DNA from: Methylomonas sp.
GTDB lineage: Bacteria; Pseudomonadota; Gammaproteobacteria; Methylococcales; Methylomonadaceae
DNA: 24,589 nucleotides
NCBI GenBank assembly: GCA_028688235.1
Contig: JAQTYP010000006.1
Location: 1-24,589, forward strand
Direction of reading: 5' to 3'
Below, in pieces: positions 8,176-15,547 of the stretch; position 1 is the first letter of the stretch; each line of letters starts with the position of its first letter. The position numbers were made by a program, and so were the translations under genes. Under the pieces are notes generated by a model. The model saw only the letters and a list, made by a program, of their open reading frames with translations, did not search any database and was not told the DNA's origin.

Positions 8176-8379
8176 CTACAGTCGAAAATCTTCTTTTGTT
8201 TCGTCTTCGAACAGGAAGAAGGTCTTATCCAGATCAATATTTATAAACGTCGCGCTCAACGGCTTGTCCGGTACATCGCCTTAAATTTCTATGCTTCGAT
8301 CTATCCGGCAAACTTGTTCAAAAAGATCAGTCGTGATCGCATTCAATTTATTGTAAATGGGCAGAACTAAGAACGGCAT
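8176..8379 (-). pseudogene. Small ORF interrupted by in-frame TAA, downstream of the diguanylate cyclase
   Basis: On the minus strand an ATG at 8379 follows AGGGGG with good spacing, 15 bases after the stop of the GGDEF gene. It encodes MPFLVLPIYNKLN...IEI (32 aa) and stops at TAA (8281-8283). The same frame continues without a new start for 34 more codons (GDVPDKPLSATFINIDLDKT...) to TAG at 8176-8178. The second part looks protein-like and ends in an acidic tail. Either the 32-aa peptide is real, or this is a 67-codon gene broken by a nonsense mutation. The family is not recognised. Confidence 0.4.
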
Positions 8380-8394
8380 CTTTGCAAGCCCCCT

Positions 8395-9663
8395 TTACAG
8401 TTCCGAGTCATTCGGTGCCTCGATTTCGACCTTGTATTTGACGACCTTGTTTCTGCCGGCCTGTTTTGCCGAATAGAGGGACTGATCCGCATAGTGCATC
8501 AGTTCGCTAATTTGCATTTTATCGTTCGGAATCAATGTCGCCGCTCCCAGACTAATGGTAACGTATTTGGATATTTGCGAACAGGGATGGGGAAGTTGCA
8601 TCATTTCTACCGCCATCCGCAAGATATCCGCCAGTTGGCTGATTTGTTCCGAGTTGCAGGCCGACACTACGCAAAACTCCTCGCCGCCGTAACGGGCGAT
8701 CAGATCGCCGGACCGCCGGCAATATCGCCTTAACGTGCGCGCGACTTCCCGCAAACATCTGTCACCCTCCTGGTGCCCCAGGCTATCGTTATAGGTTTTG
8801 AAAAAATCGATGTCTATCATGATCAGCGACAGCGGATAATGATGGCGCATCGCACGCTTCCATTCCTTCAGCAAAAACGCGTCGTAATAGCGGCGGTTCG
8901 GTAACAAGGTCAGCGCGTCCAGATAAGCCAATTGCAGTCGAGTTTCAGCCTTGGTCAGCCGGCGATTCAATTTGGATTGAGCCCAATAGCCCAGCATCAA
9001 TGCCACTACGCCGGTAACGGCAATGACTAGATGAGACCTTTTCAAATTGACCAGACGGTCGTCGATAAACGCTTCTATGCTGGAAGAAGGCAAGCTCACG
9101 CTGATTGCGCCGCGAAAACCACCGACATTTTTATCCGGCTCGTTATGGCACTTGGTGCATTCCGGCTCCAGCACCAAAGGCGCCATATAACGATAATAAG
9201 ACTTACCGTCGATATCGGATAATTCACTAAAGGATGTTTTCCCGTCTTCGAAGGCCTTAAGGGCGCGAACTTCCCAGTCGTCGGCTTTATCCTCGGGACG
9301 CTGCGGATCGAGGCTGGTAATGTGATACAGAATGCCGGTTTTGCCTTTCTCCATTTTCGCCATCTGCCGGGACATATACGCGGGGTTGATCAGCGTGTAA
9401 CGTTTTCCCTCTCGCGTCGTAATGTCCCTCTCGGGAATGTTAAGATAGGGATCGGGTTGATTCGACTCCGTTACCGGTGCGTAAACCCCGCCATGATGGG
9501 CGTTCCAATACCGCATCAGCAAGATGTGCTGAAAAAACGTCTCCGCTTGCTTGTAGGCTATCTTCTGCCCGAATCGCTTATCGTCTTCGGCCTGCTGATA
9601 ATAGGAAATGCCGATGACCATCAACCACAGGCCTACAAACACGAATATCCCCTTGCTTGTCAT
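8395..9663 (-). CDS. Diguanylate cyclase with Tll0287-like (DUF3365) haem-type sensor domain
   Basis: The start at 9663 (MTSKGIF...) has AAGGA six bases upstream; ATGs further upstream lack this. The 422-aa protein has a transmembrane helix at about 5-20, a periplasmic sensor domain, a second helix at about 211-228 and a cytoplasmic GGDEF domain. The sensor contains LLMRYWNAHHGGVYAPVTE (about 48-66) and a c-type haem motif CTKCH (169-173), the pattern of Tll0287-like domains. The cyclase has GGEEF (326-330) and an inhibitory-site RSGD five residues before it, so it should make c-di-GMP and be product-inhibited. It may sense redox state or a gas through haem. Its transcript would continue into the small ORF at 8176-8379. 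Confidence 0.92.
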   Translation of the reverse strand: MTSKGIFVFVGLWLMVIGISYYQQAEDDKRFGQKIAYKQAETFFQHILLMRYWNAHHGGVYAPVTESNQPDPYLNIPERDITTREGKRYTLINPAYMSRQMAKMEKGKTGILYHITSLDPQRPEDKADDWEVRALKAFEDGKTSFSELSDIDGKSYYRYMAPLVLEPECTKCHNEPDKNVGGFRGAISVSLPSSSIEAFIDDRLVNLKRSHLVIAVTGVVALMLGYWAQSKLNRRLTKAETRLQLAYLDALTLLPNRRYYDAFLLKEWKRAMRHHYPLSLIMIDIDFFKTYNDSLGHQEGDRCLREVARTLRRYCRRSGDLIARYGGEEFCVVSACNSEQISQLADILRMAVEMMQLPHPCSQISKYVTISLGAATLIPNDKMQISELMHYADQSLYSAKQAGRNKVVKYKVEIEAPNDSEL

Positions 9664-10045
9664 CTGCATTCCTTGGCATGCATGCGGCATATTTTCAACA
9701 CTGATCAAACATTCCTTAAATCAAAAGGTAACTATTCGGTGACATCAAAGATTCCGTCGAGGACGAGTTCCCGATATTCCAATGTCCCGGGGTGAATTTA
9801 CTCAAAGCGATTGAAATCGCCACTACCAATGAAAATTTCAGGCTAAATTCCTGACGCACGATTTATAAGAAACAAAGGCCAAATAGAGGCATCGAAAGAT
9901 ATATTGGACTTCCATCCCATCTGATTGATTATAATCGTCAACCATTACTTCATAGAAACTTTCATAAAACATTCATGAGTGCTGGTAAGCGCTTACTATA
10001 ACCAATTAGACCCAGCCAGTAGATGAAACTGATCACTCTTTTGAA
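9664..10045. other. 382-base divergent intergenic region between the cyclase and zur
   Basis: No convincing gene. It serves as leader for the minus-strand cyclase and the plus-strand zur. It holds a 10-bp palindrome GATTATAATC (9927-9936), three TTCAT repeats spaced 11-12 bases (from 9949) and a 12-bp palindrome GTAAGCGCTTAC (9985-9996). An 8-codon ORF MKLITLLK (10023-10049) ends with TGA overlapping the zur ATG. Confidence 0.5.
9949..9996. promoter_or_regulatory. Possible operator region upstream of zur
   Basis: TTCAT occurs at 9949, 9961 and 9972, about one helical turn apart, followed by the perfect palindrome GTAAGCGCTTAC (9985-9996) and then TATAAC, a partial match to a gammaproteobacterial Zur half-site. 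The position 50-97 bases before the zur start suits transcriptional control. Which protein binds is unknown. Confidence 0.35.
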
Positions 10046-10543
10046 ATGACCGACAATTCCACCAGCCAACCTTCGGCTTCCGAACATGATCACAGTCAGT
10101 GTATACGTAACGCCCTATCGGCTGCCGAACAAGTATGTGCCCAGCGAGGCGTGCAACTGACACCGATACGCCACAAAATTCTGGAACTGATCTGGAACAG
10201 CCATCAAGCCATCAAGGCTTACGATTTGCTTGATCAAATCCGTCCGAGCAACGATGCAGCCAAACCCTCTACAGTTTATCGCGCTTTGGATTTTTTACTA
10301 GAGCACGGTCTGATTCACAGAGTCGAAAGCCTGAACGCCTTCGTCGGTTGCCGCTGTTCAGGCAGCCAGCACGATCAACTATTGCTGATTTGCACCGCCT
10401 GCCACAACGTCGAGGAGCGGGCTGCATCCAACGTATTTCTGGCCCTCGCCGATGAAATGCACGATGCTTCCTTCAGCCCGCTGCGCAAAACCGTAGAAAT
10501 TCACGGTTTGTGCAAAAGCTGTCAAAGCCGGAGCAAACCATAA
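10046..10543 (+). CDS. zur: Zinc uptake regulator Zur (Fur family)
   Basis: The 165-aa protein aligns by eye with E. coli Zur: AEQVCAQRGVQLTPIRHKIL, AYDLLDQI, AKPSTVYRALDFLLEHGLIHRVES and a C-terminal HGLCKSC. The winged-helix recognition segment is at about residues 72-86. Structural zinc cysteines are visible as CTAC (116, 119) and CKSC (156, 159). The N-terminus is His-rich (SEHDHSQC). It should repress zinc import genes when zinc is bound. No zinc transporter gene is in the window. The ATG has a weak ribosome binding site and overlaps the stop of an 8-codon ORF. Confidence 0.92.
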   Translation: MTDNSTSQPSASEHDHSQCIRNALSAAEQVCAQRGVQLTPIRHKILELIWNSHQAIKAYDLLDQIRPSNDAAKPSTVYRALDFLLEHGLIHRVESLNAFVGCRCSGSQHDQLLLICTACHNVEERAASNVFLALADEMHDASFSPLRKTVEIHGLCKSCQSRSKP

Positions 10544-10560
10544 CAAAATCCTAATAAAGA

Positions 10561-10601
10561 TTGACATGGATCAATACCACCAAGCGGAAAATTTCTAAAA
10601 T
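10561..10601 (+). promoter_or_regulatory. FNR/ANR-type box plus -10 element (class II promoter)
   Basis: TTGAC-ATGG-ATCAA (10561-10574) matches the FNR/ANR consensus TTGAT-N4-ATCAA at nine of ten positions. A -10-like TAAAAT lies at 10596-10601. With a start near 10608-10609 the box is centred at about -41, the standard spacing for FNR-activated class II promoters. No good -35 hexamer pairs with this -10, which fits activator dependence. Confidence 0.5.
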
Positions 10602-10607
10602 ACAACC

Positions 10608-10692
10608 CATGTCGATCGCTTTCCTACCGTTGACATGATCCTCTTGAAAGATAGGTCCTTGGGCGGGTGAGATTTCTCCCCCGCCCTTTTTT
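10608..10692 (+). ncRNA. Candidate FNR-activated small RNA
   Basis: Between zur (ends 10543) and the ligase promoter (10697) lies a complete small transcription unit: FNR box, -10 element, about 85 transcribed bases and a strong terminator. No ORF with a ribosome binding site is present. The unpaired part has pyrimidine-rich stretches (TTTCCTACC, ATCCTCTT, GGTCCTT) that could pair with mRNA ribosome binding sites. It could instead be the 3' end of the zur transcript. The start is inferred from the promoter only. Confidence 0.4.
10661..10692 (+). terminator. Strong rho-independent terminator
   Basis: GGGCGGG (10661-10667) pairs with CCCGCCC (10680-10686); an inner GAG/CTC extends the stem past one mismatch, with an ATTT loop. 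A T-run of six (10687-10692) follows. It ends the candidate small RNA and any zur read-through. Confidence 0.92.
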
Positions 10693-10696
10693 ATGC

Positions 10697-10725
10697 CTGC
10701 CAATTACATCCCAGTCATTTATAAT
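10697..10725 (+). promoter_or_regulatory. Sigma-70-type promoter of the ligase-thiDE operon
   Basis: CTGCCA (10697-10702) and a perfect TATAAT (10720-10725) are separated by 17 bases. The predicted start is near 10732, giving a leader of about 27 bases. No TPP riboswitch fits in this space. Confidence 0.6.
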
Positions 10726-10758
10726 CGCGCCTCCGATTGATCGATTATCCGACCTATC

Positions 10759-12714
10759 ATGCTGACTGCCAACCAGGAAAATCTAGTCTCAGAAGCAAAA
10801 CTTCATGTCGACGCCGCGACGTTACAACGCATCTACCAGCTCAGCCGGCATCCCGATCTAATCGCTTCCTGCAGCGACGACGAACTGGTCGCTTTTTTGC
10901 AGATAGCCAATGCCTTGTATCGCGGCGGCGAGCCCCTAATCAGCGACGCGGATTACGACTTTGTTTATCTTGCCGAACTGAAAAAACGCCATCCCGAGCA
11001 TCCCTTGTTGCTCACAGTGGAACCGGAGCCGGCGTTTGCCGGCAAGACCGTGGACTTGCCGGTCGTCATGCTGTCCACCGACAAGGCTTATAGCCTGGAG
11101 GACGTCGAACGCTGGGCCGGGCGTATAGCAAAGGCCGCGGAGGAAATAGGCAAGGATTTCGATTCGCTGATTTTCAAAGTCACTCCGAAACTGGACGGTT
11201 ATGCCGCGTACGACGACGGCAGCCTGCTATATACCAGAGGCGACGGACGCAAGGGCCAGGACATCACTCGGGTCTTCGAGCGCGGCCTTAAAGTCGCCAA
11301 CCAAGGCAAGCGCGGACTAGGTGCCGGCGAAATCGTGGTTTCCCGCAGCTATTTCGACGAAAATCTGGCTGATTTTTTCGACAACGCCCGCAACTTTCAG
11401 GCCAGCGTCATCAAGGAAAAAGAGCTGGAAGAGCATGCAGAGCTTGCCATCAAGGATGAAGCGGCGGTGTTTTATCCCTTTGCTCTACTGCCTTGCTGGC
11501 AAGGATCATGGCAGACCTTGATAGCCGACTTCGAAACTATCGTCAAAAGCATCTGGCATCAGGTCGATTACGACGTGGACGGCGTAATACTGGAAATCGT
11601 CGACGACGAACTCAAAACCCATATGGGAGCCACCCGCCACCATCACCGCTGGCAACTGGCCTACAAGGAAAATCTGCAAACCGCCGAAGTCGAAATCTTG
11701 AACGTGATACCGCAAACCTCGCGCTCCGGCCGCATCACGCCGGTCGCCGAACTGCAGCCGGTCCGTCTCAGCGGTGCCTTGCTGTCCCGCGCAACCGCCC
11801 ACCATTACAAAATGGTCGTCGAAAAAGGCATAGGCCCCGGCGCCATCATACAATTGGCCCGTTCCGGCGAAGTCATTCCGAAGATAGAACGCGTCATCCG
11901 CCCTGCCGAGCCGCAAGTGCCCGAGCATTGCCCCAGCTGCAATCACGCCTTGATCTGGGACAACGATTATCTTTTGTGCCCGAACAATCTGCACTGCCCC
12001 GCCCAGATCAGCAACAGCATGGAGCATTTTTTCAGGATACTGAAAAACAACGACGGCTTCGGCGCGGCCACGATCAAAAAACTTTACGACTCCGGCATAC
12101 GTCGGGTCGACGAAATCTATGCATTGACCGCCGAACAATTCGAAAGCATGGGCTTTGGGCCCAAGCAATCGCAAAACCTGGTCGACCAGTTATTGCGCAG
12201 CCGCACCGAAGCGGTCGAAGACTGGCGTTTCCTGGCGGCCTTCGGCGTATTCCGCATGGGACTGGGCAATTGTGAGCGATTGTTGACGCATCATGCCATA
12301 GCCGACATTTTCAGCCTGACCGAACAAGACATCATCGCTATCGAAGGCTTCGCCGAAAAAACCGCGGCGGTGATTACGGAAGGCTTCAAAAACATCCAGG
12401 CTTTATTCGATAAGTTGATGGGGCTGGGTTTCAATCTTCAAAGCAGCCAACGTCAATCTGCCGACGACGGCCACCCGTTATCCGGCAAAACCCTGGTATT
12501 CACCGGCACGCTAGTCGGTGGCACCCGCGACGAATTCAGCAAGCAAGCCAAGGCCAAGGGCGCCAAGGTCGGCGCTTCGGTGTCGGCCAAAACCGATTAC
12601 CTGGTGGCGGGCGAAAACGTGGGGGCGAACAAACTGAATGCGGCTCGCGAAAAAGGCGTAAGCGTCATCAACGAACAGGAATTTCTGCAATTACTGCACG
12701 GAGATAAGCCATGA
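10759..12714 (+). CDS. Divergent NAD-dependent DNA ligase (LigA-like)
   Basis: The 651-aa protein has the LigA order: domain Ia (residues 1 to about 100), adenylation domain with PKLDG (nucleophile Lys144) and TRGDG (159-163), OB fold (SGRITPVAELQPV, SRATAHHYK, RSGEVIPKIERV), a four-Cys zinc finger (CPSC...CPNNLHC, about 392-418), helix-hairpin-helix repeats and a C-terminal BRCT domain (LSGKTLVFTGTL). It departs from E. coli LigA at known sites. The NMN-binding Tyr-His of domain Ia is Tyr54-Arg55, although Asp63, Tyr66 and Asp67 are kept. The Glu before the nucleophile (Glu113 in E. coli) is Thr142. The usual PMLSLxNAF is VMLSTDKAYS. It is likely a functional but specialised ligase; a standard ligA may exist elsewhere. 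Its stop overlaps thiD (ATGA). Confidence 0.88.
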   Translation: MLTANQENLVSEAKLHVDAATLQRIYQLSRHPDLIASCSDDELVAFLQIANALYRGGEPLISDADYDFVYLAELKKRHPEHPLLLTVEPEPAFAGKTVDLPVVMLSTDKAYSLEDVERWAGRIAKAAEEIGKDFDSLIFKVTPKLDGYAAYDDGSLLYTRGDGRKGQDITRVFERGLKVANQGKRGLGAGEIVVSRSYFDENLADFFDNARNFQASVIKEKELEEHAELAIKDEAAVFYPFALLPCWQGSWQTLIADFETIVKSIWHQVDYDVDGVILEIVDDELKTHMGATRHHHRWQLAYKENLQTAEVEILNVIPQTSRSGRITPVAELQPVRLSGALLSRATAHHYKMVVEKGIGPGAIIQLARSGEVIPKIERVIRPAEPQVPEHCPSCNHALIWDNDYLLCPNNLHCPAQISNSMEHFFRILKNNDGFGAATIKKLYDSGIRRVDEIYALTAEQFESMGFGPKQSQNLVDQLLRSRTEAVEDWRFLAAFGVFRMGLGNCERLLTHHAIADIFSLTEQDIIAIEGFAEKTAAVITEGFKNIQALFDKLMGLGFNLQSSQRQSADDGHPLSGKTLVFTGTLVGGTRDEFSKQAKAKGAKVGASVSAKTDYLVAGENVGANKLNAAREKGVSVINEQEFLQLLHGDKP

Positions 12715-13496
12715 CTCCGACGCGCCCCGTCGTCTTGTGTTTTTCCGGCCACGACCCCAGCGGCGGCGCTGGCATACAAGCCGACATCGAAACCGTCTTC
12801 AGCCATTGTTGCCATCCGGCCAGCGTGATCACCTGTTTAACCGAGCAAGACAGTCGCAACGTCAAAAAACTGATTCCGCAAAAACCTGCCGACATACTCA
12901 GTCAGGCTGAAACCCTGCTCGCCGACTTTAACGTGGCAGCGATCAAAATCGGCCTGCTAGGCGACGCCGCTGTGGCTAGCGCCATCGCCAAAATCCTGCA
13001 TCAATGCCCCAATATTCCAGTCGTGCTGGACCCGATACTGGCCGCCGGCGGCGGCGCCGAACTGGCGGGGCGGGAATTGCTGACCACGCTGATCGAGCAG
13101 TTGTTGCCGCTGACGACGATAGCCACGCCCAACAGCGAAGAAGCCCGCCGCCTGAGTGGCCATCAAAATCTGGACGACTGCGGCGCCTGGTTACTGAATC
13201 AGGGCGCGGATTATGTTTTGATTACCGGCACCCACGAACAGTCGGAACACGTACAAAACCGTTTGTTCATGCCGGATAATCTGATCGAAACCTTCAACTG
13301 GGAACGTTTGCCGCATCATTACCACGGTTCCGGCTGCACGCTGGCCAGCGCCATCGCCGCCCTGCTCTCGCAAGGCTTGGACATGTTCACCGCAGCCAAC
13401 GAAGCCCAGGAATTTACCTGGCAAGCTCTGGCCTCCGCCTACAGGCCCGGCCATGGCCAACACAATCCCAACCGTTTATTCTGGATGGACGCATGA
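12711..13496 (+). CDS. thiD: Hydroxymethylpyrimidine (phosphate) kinase ThiD
   Basis: The 261-aa protein shows the ribokinase-like ThiD signatures SGHDPSGGAGIQADI (about residues 12-26) and the C-terminal HGSGCTLASAIAA (205-217), with the catalytic Cys in GSGCT. IKIGLLGD and VVLDPILAAGGG are also typical. It phosphorylates HMP and HMP-P in the cytoplasm to make the pyrimidine half of thiamine. It starts within the ligase stop (ATGA) and its own stop overlaps thiE (ATGA), so translation is coupled through three genes. Confidence 0.95.
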   Translation: MTPTRPVVLCFSGHDPSGGAGIQADIETVFSHCCHPASVITCLTEQDSRNVKKLIPQKPADILSQAETLLADFNVAAIKIGLLGDAAVASAIAKILHQCPNIPVVLDPILAAGGGAELAGRELLTTLIEQLLPLTTIATPNSEEARRLSGHQNLDDCGAWLLNQGADYVLITGTHEQSEHVQNRLFMPDNLIETFNWERLPHHYHGSGCTLASAIAALLSQGLDMFTAANEAQEFTWQALASAYRPGHGQHNPNRLFWMDA

Positions 13497-14107
13497 ACTT
13501 CCCTGATCGCGGCCTGTATGCCATCACCCAAGCCGAGGGCAAAACCATGGACCAGGTCGTTGCGGAAGTCGAGTCGGCCTTGAAAGGCGGCGCCGTGGTC
13601 GTGCAATATCGCGACAAACAAGCTATCGATGCCATGGCCTTAGCCCGGCGATTGCTGACACTATGCCATGCCTATGGAGCGCCTCTGCTGATCAACGACA
13701 GCGTCGAGCTGGCTTTGGCCGTTGGCGCCGATGGCGTTCATTTGGGCAAGGACGACGGCGACATTTACGCCGCCAGAAAACGACTGGGGCCTGCCGCCAT
13801 CATCGGCGTATCCTGCTATAACGATGTAGCAAAAGCGTGCCAAGCCGCCGAAAACGGTGCGAATTACGTTGCCTTCGGCCGCTTCTTTCCTTCCGGCTCC
13901 AAACCGCTTGCGGCACCTGCCGATATAGAGACCTTGAAAATAGCCAAACGTCAGCTCGAAATACCCATCGTAGCGATCGGCGGCATCCTGCCGGAAAATG
14001 CTAGACAGTTGCTGGAAGCGGGTGCAGACTTATTGGCGGTGATAGGCGGCCTCTTCGACCACGAACCGCAAACGGCGGCAGCTGCGTATCAAGCCTTGTT
14101 TCAATAA
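13493..14107 (+). CDS. thiE: Thiamine-phosphate synthase ThiE
   Basis: The 204-aa TIM-barrel protein carries QYRDK (substrate pyrophosphate binding), LLINDSVELALAVGADGVHLGKDD, GVSCYND and YVAFGRFFPSGSKP, all in ThiE order, and the terminal IVAIGGI phosphate-binding loop. It joins HMP-PP and thiazole phosphate to give thiamine phosphate. FGRFF replaces the FGPIF of many homologues, a common gammaproteobacterial form. It directly follows thiD with a 4-base overlap. Confidence 0.95.
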   Translation: MNFPDRGLYAITQAEGKTMDQVVAEVESALKGGAVVVQYRDKQAIDAMALARRLLTLCHAYGAPLLINDSVELALAVGADGVHLGKDDGDIYAARKRLGPAAIIGVSCYNDVAKACQAAENGANYVAFGRFFPSGSKPLAAPADIETLKIAKRQLEIPIVAIGGILPENARQLLEAGADLLAVIGGLFDHEPQTAAAAYQALFQ

Positions 14108-14123
14108 CAATCCGGGAGTTTTT

Positions 14124-14333
14124 ATGTCAGATCATGTCTATCAAAAAATCGAACTGACCGGCTCATCAAGCGAGGGCATGCAGCAAGCCATAGAAAATGC
14201 CGTCAGCAAAGCGGGCTTAACCGTTAAAAACATGCGCTGGTTCGAAGTCGTGGAAACTCGAGGCCATATCGAAAACGGCAAAGTCGCCCATTGGCAAGTC
14301 ACCATCAAAGTCGGTTATACCTTGGCGGATTGA
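14124..14333 (+). CDS. Dodecin flavin-storage protein
   Basis: This 69-aa protein matches dodecin over its full length: HVYQKIELTGSSSEGMQQAIENAV, then MRWFEVVETRGHIENGKVAHWQVTIKVGY. The Trp of RWFEV is the isoalloxazine-stacking residue and the Q of WQV its partner. Dodecins form hollow dodecamers that store FMN, riboflavin or lumichrome. GGGAG lies seven bases upstream, and the gene starts 16 bases after thiE, so it belongs to the same operon, joining thiamine synthesis with flavin handling. Confidence 0.93.
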   Translation: MSDHVYQKIELTGSSSEGMQQAIENAVSKAGLTVKNMRWFEVVETRGHIENGKVAHWQVTIKVGYTLAD

Positions 14334-14363
14334 TGGCACTATCGAGAATGGCGCCACGCCGGC

Positions 14364-15413
14364 TCAAATCCCGCTAAAACCTATATAGCGTCTGAGCGGC
14401 GACCCCGCGGCCCAAATAAAGGCTTCGGTGTAGTAATGCATCAGGGCCAGGTAGCCGATCAGCCCTAGCGTCACCGCTTTGTAGATTTGCGTCGAAAACA
14501 AGTTGAGTAATATCCAGTTTACCCACTCGTCTCCGTAAACCTGAAAAAGATACGTCAGCACGAAGGATAATACCGGCAACACGATCGCCACCGGCACGCG
14601 GCAACGCACGGCCAGACGGAATAAACCGGTCTGCGGCGTTTTGCCATGGCGATTGACGTCGTGGCAGACATAAAAACTGTAGGCCGTGATGTCGTGCACC
14701 AGACGCGGCATCAAAATCGCCAGAAAATAATATTGCTCGCGGTAGACATACCAACTCGCAATCACCAATAAGGTATTGGCCCATAAAAAATACAAACCGA
14801 AACGGCTGGGCACGTATTTCTGACAAAGCAGCGTATTGATCAACAAACCCGCCGTCAACACTCCGGCTATCTGCAACACCCAGTGGGCCTGTTCCGGCTC
14901 CAGGCTGTTTTTAAGAAAAATCCCCAGGTAAATGAAAATGCCGGCACCAACGCTCAACCACAACTGCGCGAAAAACGCCCGATTCGGCAAGCGACACACG
15001 GCCTTGGCAATGCCGTGTTGTTGCTTCAATACATGGTATACCGTCCAAACGGCGCTGATGACATACAACACCCGATAGGGTATGAATAAACTGCCTATGC
15101 CGAAGACCACGATGATGAACAGCGTCATGCCTATCAGTTTGCGCCTGAACGCACCGACATAATCGGCATGGCCGAAGAGCAGCAGGTTGCTGGCTATGAT
15201 ATGCGGCGTACCGAACAAAATATTGAATAACAAAAAATGACTGGGACTGCTAGGCAACATGTCTCTGAAGGCATGATCGAAACCCAGCTTGTCCGCCCAC
15301 AGCATCAAGATACATGCCGGCACGATCGCATATAAACTCAACAAGAAGCGAAACGAGACCGACAGTTCGAGAGGCTCGGACCGGTAAGGAAGAGCGACGC
15401 CATGAGCCGACAT
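14364..15413 (-). CDS. Polytopic membrane protein with conserved-looking His motifs, unknown function
   Basis: The 349-aa protein starts at 15413 after an AAGGTGG site and has about ten hydrophobic segments. Histidines fall near membrane segments in patterned motifs: FGTPHIIAS, VYHVLKQQHGIAK, PRLVHDITAYSFYVCHDVNRH and LMHYYTEAFIW. Several membrane-buried His residues in HxnH spacing are seen in membrane metalloenzymes such as desaturases and Brp/Blh carotenoid oxygenases, but I cannot place this in a named family. The C-terminus (GSPLRRYIGFSGI) is short and cytoplasmic-like. It is a lone gene, convergent with the dodecin gene. Confidence 0.75.
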   Translation of the reverse strand: MSAHGVALPYRSEPLELSVSFRFLLSLYAIVPACILMLWADKLGFDHAFRDMLPSSPSHFLLFNILFGTPHIIASNLLLFGHADYVGAFRRKLIGMTLFIIVVFGIGSLFIPYRVLYVISAVWTVYHVLKQQHGIAKAVCRLPNRAFFAQLWLSVGAGIFIYLGIFLKNSLEPEQAHWVLQIAGVLTAGLLINTLLCQKYVPSRFGLYFLWANTLLVIASWYVYREQYYFLAILMPRLVHDITAYSFYVCHDVNRHGKTPQTGLFRLAVRCRVPVAIVLPVLSFVLTYLFQVYGDEWVNWILLNLFSTQIYKAVTLGLIGYLALMHYYTEAFIWAAGSPLRRYIGFSGI

Positions 15414-15547
15414 ATTGCCACCTTGGGTTGTTATTATTGTTGATCTATTATCGCCATTTAGCCCTGCGACTCAAGCACTTGCTGAAACGCGACCTAAAAC
15501 GACAGTTATTGGGTACAATTTAAGCGTTTTTTTAGCCTCCCTGCCCC

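Noticed and set aside
9732..9797. Protein-like minus-strand frame IHPGTLEYRELVLDGIFDVTE
   Set aside because: Only 21 codons, no start codon, and stops directly before it; could be a gene relic but too short to support.
10561..10566. TTGACA read as a sigma-70 -35 box
   Set aside because: No -10-like hexamer lies 16-18 bases downstream; the sequence fits an FNR half-site with ATCAA four bases on.
11493..12275. 260-codon plus-strand frame rich in Arg inside the ligase gene
   Set aside because: A frame shadow of the ligase gene, with Arg/Pro-biased composition and no family features.
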